64,000 nt of DNA from Ottelia alismoides (Eukaryota; Streptophyta; Magnoliopsida; Alismatales; Hydrocharitaceae). Position 1 is the stretch's first letter; each line of letters opens with the position of its first letter. A program made the translations under genes and the position numbers. This document shows, one piece after another, positions 1 through 10,678 of the stretch. Where the stretch lies: contig JAZKJV010011606.1 of NCBI GenBank assembly GCA_037367405.1, positions 496,001-560,000 of the forward strand, given 5' to 3'. The notes under the pieces were generated by a model. It was not told the origin of the DNA, did no database searches, and saw only the letters and a program-made list of their open reading frames with translations.

Positions 1-429
1 TTGAGATCCGGTGTGATGATCTATGTCCAACCGAGGTCATGTAGGTAAGGATGTGTTGCTCGAACTTTGAGCCTTGACAATGGATCATGCAGGTAGATTA
101 GGAAGGGGGAATGGAAGCAATGGATCATGCAGGTAGATTAGGAAGGGGGAATGGAAGCTTAGGCATGTGATGGGGACCTAGAGCTCTAGTCTCTTGACAC
201 GATTTGTCAGGAGAGGGAAGGTGCTATGAGGTATAAGAAGTGCAGGGTCTTTGATGGTGAAGTGAAAATGTGTTCGGTGATAAGATTTGAATAAAGATGG
301 AGAAGATGGATGTTGAGGAGATGTTGAATCAAGACTGCTGAGAATATATGATGAAGAGGAAGAAGAAGATGAAGGGTGGAGGAAGAAAGAAATGGTTGAT
401 AGAAAGGGTGGAGAAGATGTTTTGAGTTT
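1..429. other. Unassigned, purine-rich sequence, possibly body of a plus-oriented LTR
   Basis: No coding region is supported. The + strand from about 280 to 420 is rich in GA, GAA and GGA triplets, so the minus strand shows long Ser/His/Leu-rich open frames that look like composition artefacts. Since the next segment (430-900) resembles the 3' end of a Gypsy LTR, this part may be the middle of that LTR, but I could not align it to any other LTR in the window. Confidence 0.35.
78..157. repeat. Perfect 40-bp tandem duplication, two copies
   Basis: Bases 78-117 and 118-157 are identical by eye. The unit begins CAATGGATCATGCAGG and ends GGGGGAATGGAAG. The copies abut with no spacer, so this looks like a recent local duplication (slippage or unequal exchange) inside repeat-derived DNA. 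Confidence 0.9.
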
Positions 430-900
430 AAATTCGGTATAAATCCATAAAAAATATGAAAAGACCACAAAAATCACTAAAAATAGGAAAAACTCATAAA
501 AGACAAACATTTTATTTTTGGTTTTTGAGCATTTTTGTTATATTTAAAAAATACAAAAAACTTCTTTTTCTCTTTTGTGTATATATTATTTATAAATTGA
601 TTTTCAAAAAAGTAAAAATATAAAAACTGTAAAATTAAAAATCAATTAAAAATTAATAATCAGAAATAAAAATAAAAAATATTAAAAAGACATAAAAACA
701 CAAAAAGAAAATAAAATAAAAATCTTCTTTAATTAGCAATAATTAATTCCCCTCGATTTTTTTGTAGCCTCCCTAAGTTCGATCCTGTAGATTTACCAAG
801 TTAAATAAATAGCATCTTGTTCTCTTTCTTCTGAATAAAAAAATTCATTTTTATTGATTTGGGAATTTGTGGTTTGCAGCGACATTGATCATATATCTTT
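430..900 (+). repeat. 3' end (R/U5) of a plus-oriented Gypsy LTR, remnant
   Basis: The run of short A-rich phrases around TTTTTGAGCATTTTT, then TCTTTTGTGTATATATT, then a CCTCCCTAAGTTCGATC block near 770-790, parallels the G1 LTR end (about 32160-32480) in the same order and orientation. Similar CCCTAAGTTCGA or CCTGGGATTGCCC blocks occur at about 24845 and 62325. No PBS follows, so this is a truncated or solo LTR end. It could be the other LTR of G4, but nothing here proves that. Confidence 0.55.
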
Positions 901-949
901 ACTTGATAAATAATTTTCTCAAAAACCCATTGAATTCCTATAATAATCA

Positions 950-1250
950 CTAACACAACCCCAATAGCTTAGTCCGATGCATTCGTTATGATCTCCAATG
1001 GGAAAGACCAATCAGTCATTGTACGATTAACACTTGAGTGACCAGATCTTTCAAATGATTGAAGGCTTGGAGGACCTTATTATCCACAGTGAAATTAGTC
1101 TCATTGCCTAGTAGTTCTGTGAGAGGTTGGATAATCATGCTGAAGTCCAGAATAAATCTTTTGTAGAATCTAACATGCTCCAAAAAAGACCTCACGTGTT
1201 AGTGTTTTAGGTGGTTCAAATAACAAAAAACCGAATATATATATGCAATG
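950..1250 (-). pseudogene. pol: G0 pol: end of reverse transcriptase and start of RNase H, broken
   Basis: On the minus strand, translated pieces match the RT-RNase H junction of G2: an RSFLGHVGFYRRF-like segment near 1150-1210, a PLTxLL-like segment near 1110, and a TDASDFAVGAVL-like segment near 955-990. Homology ends at about 950. Stops interrupt the frame, and the RT palm with its catalytic Asp pair is absent. The piece is too short and damaged to be functional. Confidence 0.7.
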
Positions 1251-2280
1251 ATTTCCTCTTGTTTGGATTGGAAAGAATTTTATTCAAATAGTTTGATTAG
1301 TTTGTCGCCATAGATCTCCATGTCCGCATCGGAATAAGATTTGACTATGCTTTCAAGGTCTTCCTCCAGGAAGAGGAATTCCTTTGTCAACATGTCTTTC
1401 AAGGTAAGCTTGAGTCTCTGATCTCATAAATAATGTCACAGTCTTCTACACACGGTGTGTTTGGTTCACTTCTCTCAAATGTTTGATCGGTTGATTTCGA
1501 CTATATGCCCATCTTCATGGTAACATTATCATTACTGAAGCGAAAGGTAATATTTCCAAAAGCAAAATCGAATACCGCCTCGACTGTTTGAAGGAATGGC
1601 AAACCAAGTATGATAGAAGTCTAGAGTAACATTGTAGAGAATTGCATGTGCAAGACAATGAAGTCCATTGAGAATTTCATGCCACGCATTGTTACAATAA
1701 CGTCCTCCAATACACTTCGGGTCGCTTAATGGGTAGATCAACAAACTGAAGGATCATACTGGTTGGTTTTAGTGGACCCAATCCAAATTCATTGAGAAGA
1801 GACATGAGCATGAGGTTTATTGAAGAGCCGCTATCAAGTAGAATGCACTCAAAAAATTTGTTCAAGGATCTCACATTTGATTAAAGGGACTCCCATATCT
1901 TTCTTTTTGGACGGGAGGTTGCTGATCGCATTCACAATAGCCATGGTAAGGATGTACTTTTCTACTCGGTTGCGTCTGTTCTTATGGGGTTGACGCTTTG
2001 ATGTAAGTGCCTCTTTCAGTTGTTCTTTACACTCGACAAATATTCCATGGATTTCAATAATGGCATATCCCAAAATATATTTTGCAATATTTCCACAACT
2101 CCGGGATCAGACAAAGTGATTTTCAATTTTTTGTTTTTTATTGCATGAGGAAAAGGAATATTTACATTTCCAAAATATTCCAGGGAATCATCTTTTATAA
2201 ATGAATGATTGAAAGTGGCACAATCACTCATTACAGCTAGAGAAACACAAATAGAAATAATGTCTTCGTCTGCTTGCACG
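1251..2280 (-). pseudogene. pol: G0 pol: aspartic protease region, broken
   Basis: At about 1840-1770 on the minus strand the translation reads LLDSGSSINLM and continues with an LLNEFGLG..LKPTSMILQF segment. It matches the retropepsin of G2 (DSGSS catalytic triad followed by a conserved LQFADRSVKRP-like strand). Downstream (about 1590-1540) an FDFAFGN..FRFSND-like stretch resembles the post-protease region of related elements. Upstream (2016-2279) an open segment matches the linker before the protease. Several stops and at least one frame change separate the pieces. Confidence 0.75.
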
Positions 2281-4423
2281 GGATCGGATGTTGGATTCTC
2301 CTTGGCTTGTATGACTTGTCGTCAGCTGCTATTTTCTTTTTGGTATATTGCATTTTCTTTATTTTTTGGTATTTTGTATCTGGTGTAATTCCTCTATCTT
2401 CTTATTTTTTTGATGACTTAATTACTAGATCAATTATTGCGGATGATGGTGATGGGCCTTCTGAAGCTTTGTTTTTCCTTTTCGCAGATGCAAGTGGTTG
2501 TAAGGTCTTACCGCTCCTGAAAGACACAAAGATAGATAACATAATTGAAGTACCCATACTTGACTCTGGGGGGGGGATTCATGACAAGCTGCATACTCCT
2601 TACGATGGAGATCATTGGGATTGTCTTCGACTTGTGCATGAATGATGGTCTTTGCGACGATCATGTCATCCAACTTCTTTCTCATCTTCATCATGTTCTT
2701 CACAAGCTAAGCTAGACAATCAAGGGATGGGTTCACTGGTGCAGCCTCAAACGGTTCAAAGTGTTGAGAACGTTGAGAATGAGACCAGTGTAGAGGCTAC
2801 AACTGGTAACTCTAAAAATATGGATGAGGAGGATACTGCTGATAGTTTGGAGGAGGGGGATACTGATGCTAATATTGAGCAGTCGACTGTTGATGGTGAT
2901 ACTATGGTCGGCGGGATGCCATCTGCCAGAAGTTCTATCTTCTTGTATGAGCGTGTGTGGAGACTAGTGCTAGAAGACTGGTGTTCGACGGTTCTTCCAC
3001 TTTGATGCTGGTGGAACGACCCAGATGGTTGATGATTGACAATGATGATGTCTGCCAAGATAGGTCAATTGCGGTTCATTGCCCCAAATACCATTCACTT
3101 CTTGAATTTATGATGGAGGTGGTATGAAAACCTCGACATACGTCTGGGGGATCCTGATGGTAAACGACCATCTGTGTATGTTGCTGCCTTGGTGGTATGC
3201 CCTAGTCGGGTGTCTGCACATAATAAACATGATGGATGGATTATGGCTGCATTGGACTCTGCTACTGCAGTTGGTCTTTTGGCTCGACGATAGAGGTTTA
3301 GGCTGAAGCTCTTGCAGACTGATACGAGTTGATAGAGCTCACCAAGAGTTCCAAGTGCTTTGTAATATGGTCAAGCTTGTCCAGATTCTTGATTCTTTGT
3401 TCGATCATATTAAGTTTTTCAAGGTCCTATGATCATTTCTCAATAATATCCACCTTGGATTGGCGGTTCCCGTTGATGCTTAGGTTGGAACTCTCGTTCC
3501 TATCCTCTTCGTGAGATGTCACCATATTGACGGACTTGTGGAGGACCTGGGGAGTTTTCTGAAAAGCAAGGGATGAAGATAATGCAGATGAAACTTTAGC
3601 CATTTCCATAAAAATTTGTCATACTACATCTTCATCCTTGTTGAAATGAGATCCACCACATGTGACAACCTTCAACCTTTAGTTGTATTGGTTCAAACTC
3701 CCAAAGAAATTCTAGGCCAAACTCATCTTTGGTGTGTCTTAATGAGGGATCTTTTCTCGAAAGTCCTTGAAACGTTCACATGCCTCATGAATAGGTTCAT
3801 GGGGCAATTGGGAGAAGTACGAGATCAATGTTCGCATCTGATTGAGATGACCCATGGAACAATACTTGTGCATAAAAGCTGACTTCAACTCTTCCAAGGT
3901 CGTTAGCACCTTCTCCAAGTGATTGATCCACTAAAGAGCCTTGTACTGGAGGCTAAATGGGAGGACGGTCATCTTAACTACCTCCAACGAGATGTTGGGG
4001 TAGGGCATGGTTTCGTAAATGCGGTTAAACTGCTACAGGTGGATGCAGGGTTCTTTATTTGTGTTCCCACGGAAGGTGGTCAAGAGAGAGTAGTTGTGGC
4101 TTGAGTTCGAAATATTTGTAGATCTGCGATATACGGATCCACTCGGTAACCTGTCATGCTCCAAGGTTATATGTTTCTTTCATAGTCGGCTTCAATGCCT
4201 CTTTCCTCTCATTCTCTCCTCTATGGTGTCCATATGCCCGATGTTCTTCTCTTCCTCCTTTGTTCTCTCTATCTCTCATCATCTCCACGGGTATTTCCCG
4301 GAAGGAAGCCTGAATCTTGGCATGTGCATTTAACTGCTATTGAATCGTCTAAATGGAGGCAAACATCTGGTTGTTGACCTCATTTTGTTCGAATTGTTGC
4401 TCGTTCCCTCTTTCAGGAGCCAT
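2281..4423 (-). pseudogene. gag: G0 gag, broken
   Basis: The minus-strand ATG at 4423-4421 starts MAPERGNEQQFEQNE. A capsid-like core lies at about 4100-3660: LPFSLQYKALQW.NHL, then FMHKYCSMG, then LISYFSQLPHEPIHEACERF. It matches the G2 gag core in order (LADRAATWLKHL, LNKYYPLG, LISNFSMFPNEQFHEAWERF). The tail at 2434-2703 carries an ECAACHESPP-like motif seen near the gag-pol boundary. Stops such as TAG in the N-terminal part and several frame changes make it a relic. Confidence 0.75.
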
Positions 4424-4453
4424 TTCAGTTCCCTCTTTCAGGAGCCAATTCGG
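4404..4453. repeat. 25-bp tandem duplication over the G0 gag start
   Basis: Units 4404-4428 and 4429-4453 both begin TTCCCTCTTTCAGGAGCCA and differ at a couple of bases. Read on the minus strand, only the downstream unit keeps ATG at 4423-4421; the upstream unit has TTG at the same place. Confidence 0.8.
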
Positions 4454-5401
4454 GTTCAGAATCTGATGTTGAAGAATCCAAATCGTGTTCTCAGTCTGCA
4501 ATAGGAAATATATTCGACCAATCTTGAAATATGCACCGGATGATTGGAAATGTTCAAGATTAGGGTCAATCCTGAACTTTATTATAGTAGGGGATGTGAA
4601 TGGAGATTAGTCAATCTCCATTAGAAAAGCGGAGAACTCGGGATGAGAGTCATCCCGAATTCTTCTTGAAGAAGGATGCATGGAGTCTTGAGATCGATTC
4701 ACAAAGTACGAACTGATCTCCCTAGAGTCCCCCTAAATTATTAGAGATGTTGGCAGTAGGGAATTGACGTAGGTGTTCACGGAGTCCGAACAAAACCATC
4801 CTTGTTCCAACATCTTGAGAAGCAAAAGGAATGAGACAAAGAACTAAGAGCACAAAGTCAAATAAGAAATAAAATGAAAATGAAAAGAAATGACGGCTTA
4901 AAATGACCAAATTGAAAAGAAGTGATAAAAAAGTGAAGAAAGATGGCGCACGTGCATGATTTTTTTGATCTTTGGCCTAAACTAAATGAATCAAACCTCA
5001 AAACAAAATTGGGTTTATCAACAAAACATGTGAATCCCTGAGAATTCGGCTACTTATCTTGGAAGTTATTGGATGTTTTCAACCAATCTTTCAAATTAAG
5101 CTAAGCATTTCCCTTGTAAGAGAGTGAGTACTACCAAACAAGTGTCATGTACTTCTCACTTTCTTTTTATCTTGTGGTTTGTAGTTTTTAAAGAATCCCT
5201 GTTATCATATCTGAGCCCACTACTCGGCCAAAGAAGTAGAGGAAGGACGATGACATAGCAAATCCAATGTCTCCCAAAGGATACCCGTACGTGGCACGAT
5301 GAGACATGGTCCCGCCATTGTAGTAACATTATGGTTAGTAATTCAAACCAAACTTGCATGTGGATTTGCCCCTGCATGCCCACATACCGATAGATAATGC
5401 T
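4424..5401 (-). other. G0 leader, gag-proximal part
   Basis: Non-coding sequence between the G0 gag start and the C1 insertion. It holds no credible ORF. It corresponds in position to the 1.46-kb leader of G2, although similarity is hard to see by eye. The rest of the leader lies beyond C1, from 16113. Confidence 0.55.
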
Positions 5402-5406
5402 AATAC
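5402..5406. repeat. Target-site duplication of C1, left copy (AATAC)
   Basis: AATAC directly precedes the TGTTA of the 5' LTR and recurs directly after the 3' LTR at 16108-16112. Confidence 0.93.
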
Positions 5407-7922
5407 TGTTAGCAATGTGAGCCCGAGGCGAACCATTCCTGCAATAAATGTTATTGTAATAAATGATTTATCAATAAAAGTTATTGATTATGTTTCACTC
5501 CCTTTCTGAAATTGATTGAATGAATGCACTATAAGGTCCCTCTGTATAATATGGGTTATGTACCACGGCCGACTTGATAATCATACAGTTGTTGATTCAT
5601 TAATCATAGAGGCTGATGCTTGGATGAATATCTAAGGAGTTAGATAGAGGACTCATCAAACATCATTTATGATTGACAAGTAGTGATCTCCAGCCTGAGA
5701 AGGAGATGTCAATCTTTTCTCATTAGGCTGATATCTGATCGACCTCTTGATGCAGGTCCTCTGCATGGGAATAGTGATTCGGAGGTATCAGATTAGTTGA
5801 GTCAATAGGTTGACTTAACGAGATCGAGATAACCAAAGACCTATGTTGAATACTGTCACAACATAGGCACACATCCTCTGACCAGAGACAGATGTGTTGC
5901 TATATGTCTGAGTATGTACATTTGGCAGACCAATAGGCTGATGACCTAACCAAGGTCTATACACCGACGAGCTGGTGTGCATGTAAGGGCATATGAGTAA
6001 TACAATCTCTCAAAGGGATCATACAGGTTCACTTAAGAATCGGGAGACATGGGCTCACTCATGAGGTATTGGGACTGATCAAATTCCATGCATGGTCGTC
6101 ATGCTTTAGAAGCATGACATGAATTTGAAGGTAAGATATATGCTTTGTGAAAGCATATGATCTGTACCAAATCCCAAGAACTAAGATTGAGAAACTTAGT
6201 GATCAGACCATGAAGATGACAATGTAAAAGTGATCTATATCTTAAGGATGATCACGAGTCTTCTAGTATGCAGGATGTACAGGTATTGGGAATACCTGAG
6301 GGTGATTTGATTATAAACGATTGTATAACCATGATGCTTCCATTCCGAGGGAGTGATGAAACAGGTCTGGATTTTAGTGACTCCTCTCATTAGAGAAGTG
6401 ACCGATGCTTAGTCCATATGATGGACATTGATCTGAATGAGATTCAGATATAATGAGAAGATTAGGTTTACGGTCTTGATTTAATCAAGCATCTATGAGA
6501 GGTCCACGGGATCTGGATTTGAGATGTGATCTCAATATCCAAGTTACTATACGTGGAACAATACAATCGCCCTGTCCTTATTTCCAAATATCTGAGGAGA
6601 AATAGCATTGTTCATGAATGGTTCAAGAATAATTCCATAAGATCTAAGCATTGAGAAATTGATAACTAAATGTGATTTAATTATCATGATGTATGAGGAA
6701 TTATCGAATATATTAAATGTGATTTAATTATCATGGATAAGAATAATGTGGATAGAAATATCTAATTATTCATAATATATTATAAATGTGATTTATAATG
6801 TATTAGAGAGAGCTAATTATAATTTATATTTGTTAATTAATTATTAATGTGTATTGGATACACATTGTCTAATTAATTGAAAATGTAAACTATATTTTGT
6901 TTTGGTTTGTGAATGTGATTCACAATTTTCCAATGTCAAGATCACAATATTCCCAAAATTAATTATGAATTATTTTGGTGAATAAATCCCAACAAAAGTT
7001 GTTGGAAATAAATAATGGAGAAATTCAAGGAGACATGCAATCTCATGGAAATCCATGAGATTGCCCCACTTGGAAGGTGGTGGGCGGCACCCAATTCCTA
7101 TATGGAATGGGTGGCTGTTTCCCTTGAATGTACATGGAGATGTAATCTCCATGTATATTCTCTCCTTATTTGTTGGTGTAATTTAGGATTGATTTATATT
7201 TGATTTTGTCAAATATATTTTAATCTAAATTAAATCACAAGTTGTTGGCTTTTACCAACAACAATCTTGACCATTGGATTGACATAAATCAATCTCATCC
7301 ATTGATTTTATATGTCTCATAGATTGAGATCCATGGATCCCAAAACCCTATAAATAGAGAGGCATACCTTGCTCTCTTGTACATGCTATTGGTAGCACAT
7401 CTCTCTCTCTTTTCTCCTCACACACCAACCCTCTCCCTCTCTCTCTTGGTGGCAGACCACCATAACCCTACGGGAAGATCTCGTCGTCGCCTACGCCACC
7501 GCGCCGCCGTTTCGACGCTCTGCGGTTCTCCGTCTTCTTGGAGTACTACGCTCACGAAGGAGACGTTCGATCTCGTACGACGAGATCAGGAGATCACCGT
7601 GCTTGGATCCACTTGTTGGATTGCGAGGACAACGCGATTCATCTTCGCGCTCGCAAGCCGCTTCTCCGACGATCAGACTTGAGACAGGAGGTCTCTTTTC
7701 GTAGAGATTCGATCAACCATGCTTCAAGAGGTATTGCATTATACTTGTTGCGGTTATAGATGAAACGATCCGAGAATTGTTCTTGGATCATGTGGTTTCA
7801 TCACATGAAAAATTTTAAATTCCGCTGCACCAAACAACTAGTACGACTAGTCGTTCTTCGTCGTATTCGATACGACGCTCACGCTTCTGTGATGCGCTTA
7901 AGGATTTTTTCCATATCCTTCA
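5407..7922 (+). repeat. C1 5' LTR
   Basis: It aligns along its whole length with 13583-16107. It starts TGTTAGCAATGTGAGCC and ends ATATCCTTCA. U3 is AT-rich and contains repeated TTAAATGTGATTTAATTATC phrases near 6668 and 6711; a TATA box lies at 7349. At about 2.5 kb it is long for Copia. Short open frames inside it are not conserved as proteins and I regard them as chance. Confidence 0.95.
7349..7356 (+). promoter_or_regulatory. TATA box of the C1 5' LTR
   Basis: TATAAATA follows CCAAAACCC and precedes GAGAGGCAT. The same octamer sits at the equivalent place in the 3' LTR (15528-15535). Transcription would be expected to start about 25-35 bp downstream, giving an R-U5 segment of roughly 540 nt. 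Confidence 0.75.
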
Positions 7923-7924
7923 AG

Positions 7925-7936
7925 TGTAATCAGAGC
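7925..7936 (+). other. C1 primer binding site, initiator-Met tRNA type
   Basis: TGTAATCAGAGC lies two bases after the LTR end and matches the usual plant Copia PBS TGGTATCAGAGC at 10 of 12 positions. The two mismatches (positions 3 and 4) are probably mutations. Confidence 0.8.
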
Positions 7937-9652
7937 CTTAGGTCGACGGTTTTTGGATACGATCCGCAAATCGAGGACGACTTGGGTTCGTAGAAGTCGC
8001 GAAAGTTTATCGCATTTGTTTTTCGCACTTCTGTTTTGTGAATAAATTCGGTCCTGTTTAAGTCGTTTAAACATGAATTAATCAATTAGATTTTATTCCC
8101 CATTAAATAAGGAAACCATAGGATCTGAGTTTACTTAATTTGGATTTTGTTTGCTCGAGATATGGTTGTTTTAATGAACATGTATGCACTGTTGCGGGGA
8201 CTGCAATTCTTAACATGATTAATGAGTTAATTACTGTTTAAAATTGCCTCGAAATACGTGAAATATCACTTGAGTTCTGTCTTAAATCAAATTAGCAATC
8301 TATTAAAATTGATTTTGTATAATTTGGATTGAAATTGATTGAGATATGTTAATTTTAGTAAGAGGGGGTCACTGCTGAAATTACAGTCCTAATCAAGAAC
8401 TATGTGATTGTCAATTAATGAAATTAATTATTAATTTAGAAAAATAATTATGGAAAATATTTGAGAAATATTGGAAGATGATTATTTCCTTAATTGACTT
8501 AGCCCCAACCAATTAATTGATTAGATTTGATCTAAATCATAATTGGAATCACAATCATCAAACTCCTTGCTTGAATAGGATTGGAAATTTGTCTAGCAAA
8601 TTTCCTTATAATCAAAATTATTTTGATTACTATATGGCATAATTTCGGTTGAAGAATCGATGATCATCTCAAGTACAAATTGATCTATTTCGCATTATCC
8701 TTTCCCGAGGCGGATATGGTGTCTAGTCGGAGATCGCTGGGGTAGTGGGTTGCAACGTATGTGGTCCGTCCTGCTCTCGCCGGTACTGGCCATGACAGCG
8801 GGTAGGGACTTGATAATGCCGAAGAAATCAAGATGTATTTTCTAATTATTAAAATACGAATTAATACATACTTTGAGATAATACCATATATATTCAAGTA
8901 TAATAATCAGGTTTGATTGATTGAATTAGATTGATAATTAATTTAATGTGATTGAATTAATTATGTCCAATTAAAATACTCTATTGTGAATAGAGTTATT
9001 GATTCTCTTGGAAGAATTAATTACATGAATATGATTCATAATAATGATTTAAAATTTGAATATGAGATGGAGGATCACACAAGTGACATCCATGGTCTCC
9101 CGTCAAGGCGAAGAGTTTCGTCGCCAGATATTATATGTAAGAGATGCCTGTCCGAAGTGACAGCTCCTGCATATGATCCATTTGGATCAGGCTCGTCGCT
9201 TCTCGAAAGAGTAAGGACGTATGCGTAGTGACCTCAATATCGGGTCCTCATATTATTGGGGCGATATTGGATTGCGCATAGCGAGTTGTATTCCTGTTGA
9301 TGGTTGGTTCAATTAATGACGTGTCAACATCACCTTAGGGGTGGTGGGCCTGGGTATTAAAGACCGAATTGGGAAATGCAAGTTGGACTTGCAAGGGGGA
9401 ATGTGCTCCCACTTCTCTTTATTGGAGTCATAGGTTCTCATATTATTGGGATATGACAAAGATAAAGAGGAGATCCCAGTTCTTGCTTGAGATATAGCGG
9501 TAAGTATATCTCTTACTTTGAAAGTGATTAAGGGAATAAACTTTCATCGTTGGCAGAGCAAGACTAATTTGATTTAAAATGCCTTAATCAAATATCATAA
9601 AATTGAATATATGATTATATTTTCTAATATAGTGCATTCTTAATTTCAGAAA
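7937..9652 (+). other. C1 leader between PBS and gag
   Basis: About 1.7 kb with no coding region I can support. An 80-codon frame at 8986-9228 has no recognisable domain, so I leave it uncalled. The end of the leader contains a candidate intron (9500-9649). The leader is long for Copia and could hold packaging or dimerisation signals, but none is recognisable by eye. Confidence 0.8.
9500..9649 (+). other. Candidate 150-nt intron directly before C1 gag
   Basis: A strong plant donor, CG/GTAAGTATAT, begins at 9500. A U-rich AT-rich stretch follows, with a CTAAT branch-point candidate at 9624-9628 and an acceptor TTAATTTCAG ending at 9649. The gag ATG is at 9653. Removing this segment would shorten the leader without touching the coding frame. 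This is inferred from splice-site likeness only. Confidence 0.45.
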
Positions 9653-10642
9653 ATGAAGTCCATGAACCTACTAAGCAGGCTTCTGGAGGTCAACCAATTA
9701 ACCGGACCAAATTACTCGGATTGGATTCGTAATTTGGAGCTTGTTCTCTCAGTCGAGCGCATAAGTTATGTGCTCTCAGAAGATAAGCTTGAAAACCCTA
9801 AATCTAAGGAAGAGAAAGCATACAATGACAAGTATGATGAAGATCATGTCTTGGCTAGATGATACATCTTGGGTTCTCTCTCCAATGTTCTTCAGAAACA
9901 ACATGTGGAGATGAGTACTTGCCAGGAGATTATGCAGAATCTGAAAGAAATATTTGGTGACATTAACCGCACCCAGCGATACAACGTTATGAAAGAACTC
10001 GTTCGCTGCAAGATGTAGGAAGGGACTTTGGTCCGTGAACATGTACTCAAAATGTTTGGGTACTTATCGGAGCTGGAGACTCTGGGGGAAACCATGGATG
10101 CAGACATGCAATCTGATTTCATTCTGCTGTCATTGCCCAAATCTTTCAATAACTTTGTGGTGTCATTCCACATGAACAAGTTGGAATTGACAAATGCTGG
10201 GCTTCTTGCTGCATTAAAGTCTGCAGAAGACGTGATGAAGAAAGATGGACCCGCTGGTAGTGCAATGGTTGCACAGGTCAGAGGGAAGCGCAATCGGAAG
10301 CATGGTTCTCGAAAGGGCCCGGCCCAGAAGAGAAAGAAGAAGGGACAAAGTGTTGGCTCATCTTCCAATGCATCCACTCTAATGGCGTCAATGAAAACCA
10401 ACGTCTGTCACCACTGCAAGAAGCCGGGGCACTGGAGGCGTAATTACCCGGATTACCTGAAGTCGATAGAAAAAGGTAAAGCCCCTACATGTATGAAATC
10501 TACTTTTATCGTTGAAACCAGTTTTCTCGTTGGACGAGAAGGAAGTTGGGTTGTTGATTCTGGTGCTTCTGTTCATGTATGCAATTTGTTGCATTTATTT
10601 CAGGAAACTAGAAAACTTGAAGAATGGGAGATAGTCATCTAG
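9653..10642 (+). pseudogene. gag-pol: C1 gag and protease, interrupted by two stops
   Basis: One reading frame encodes a Copia gag starting MKSMNLLSRLL, with the usual LTGPNYSDW segment near residue 22. It runs through a zinc knuckle (10406-10447) to a protease with DSGAS at about 10556-10570. Gag would form the virus-like particle; the protease would mature the polyprotein. Stops are TGA at 9860-9862 and TAG at 10016-10018, plus a terminal TAG at 10640-10642. The knuckle reads CxxCxxxxHxxxxY, so its last Cys is lost. A one-base frame change follows 10642, before integrase. Confidence 0.9.
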
Positions 10643-10678
10643 ATGGGATCTGATCAAGTGTTGCAGCAGTCGCCGTCG

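Noticed and set aside
178..510. Minus-strand 110- and 87-codon frames rich in Ser, His and Leu
   Set aside because: They are the complement of a GA-rich stretch, overlap each other in two frames and show no domain.
2274..3058. Plus- and minus-strand frames of 100-123 codons
   Set aside because: They lie inside the decayed minus-strand gag of G0; the plus-strand frames are antisense shadows with no domain, and the minus-strand ones are short gag scraps.
7015..7203. Short open frame conserved in both C1 LTRs (also 15194-15382)
   Set aside because: It is present twice because LTRs are copies, and substitutions do not favour silent sites by eye; no domain.
8986..9228. 80-codon frame in the C1 leader as an extra gene
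   Set aside because: No recognisable motif, and there is no second copy to compare; long leaders often contain frames of this size by chance.
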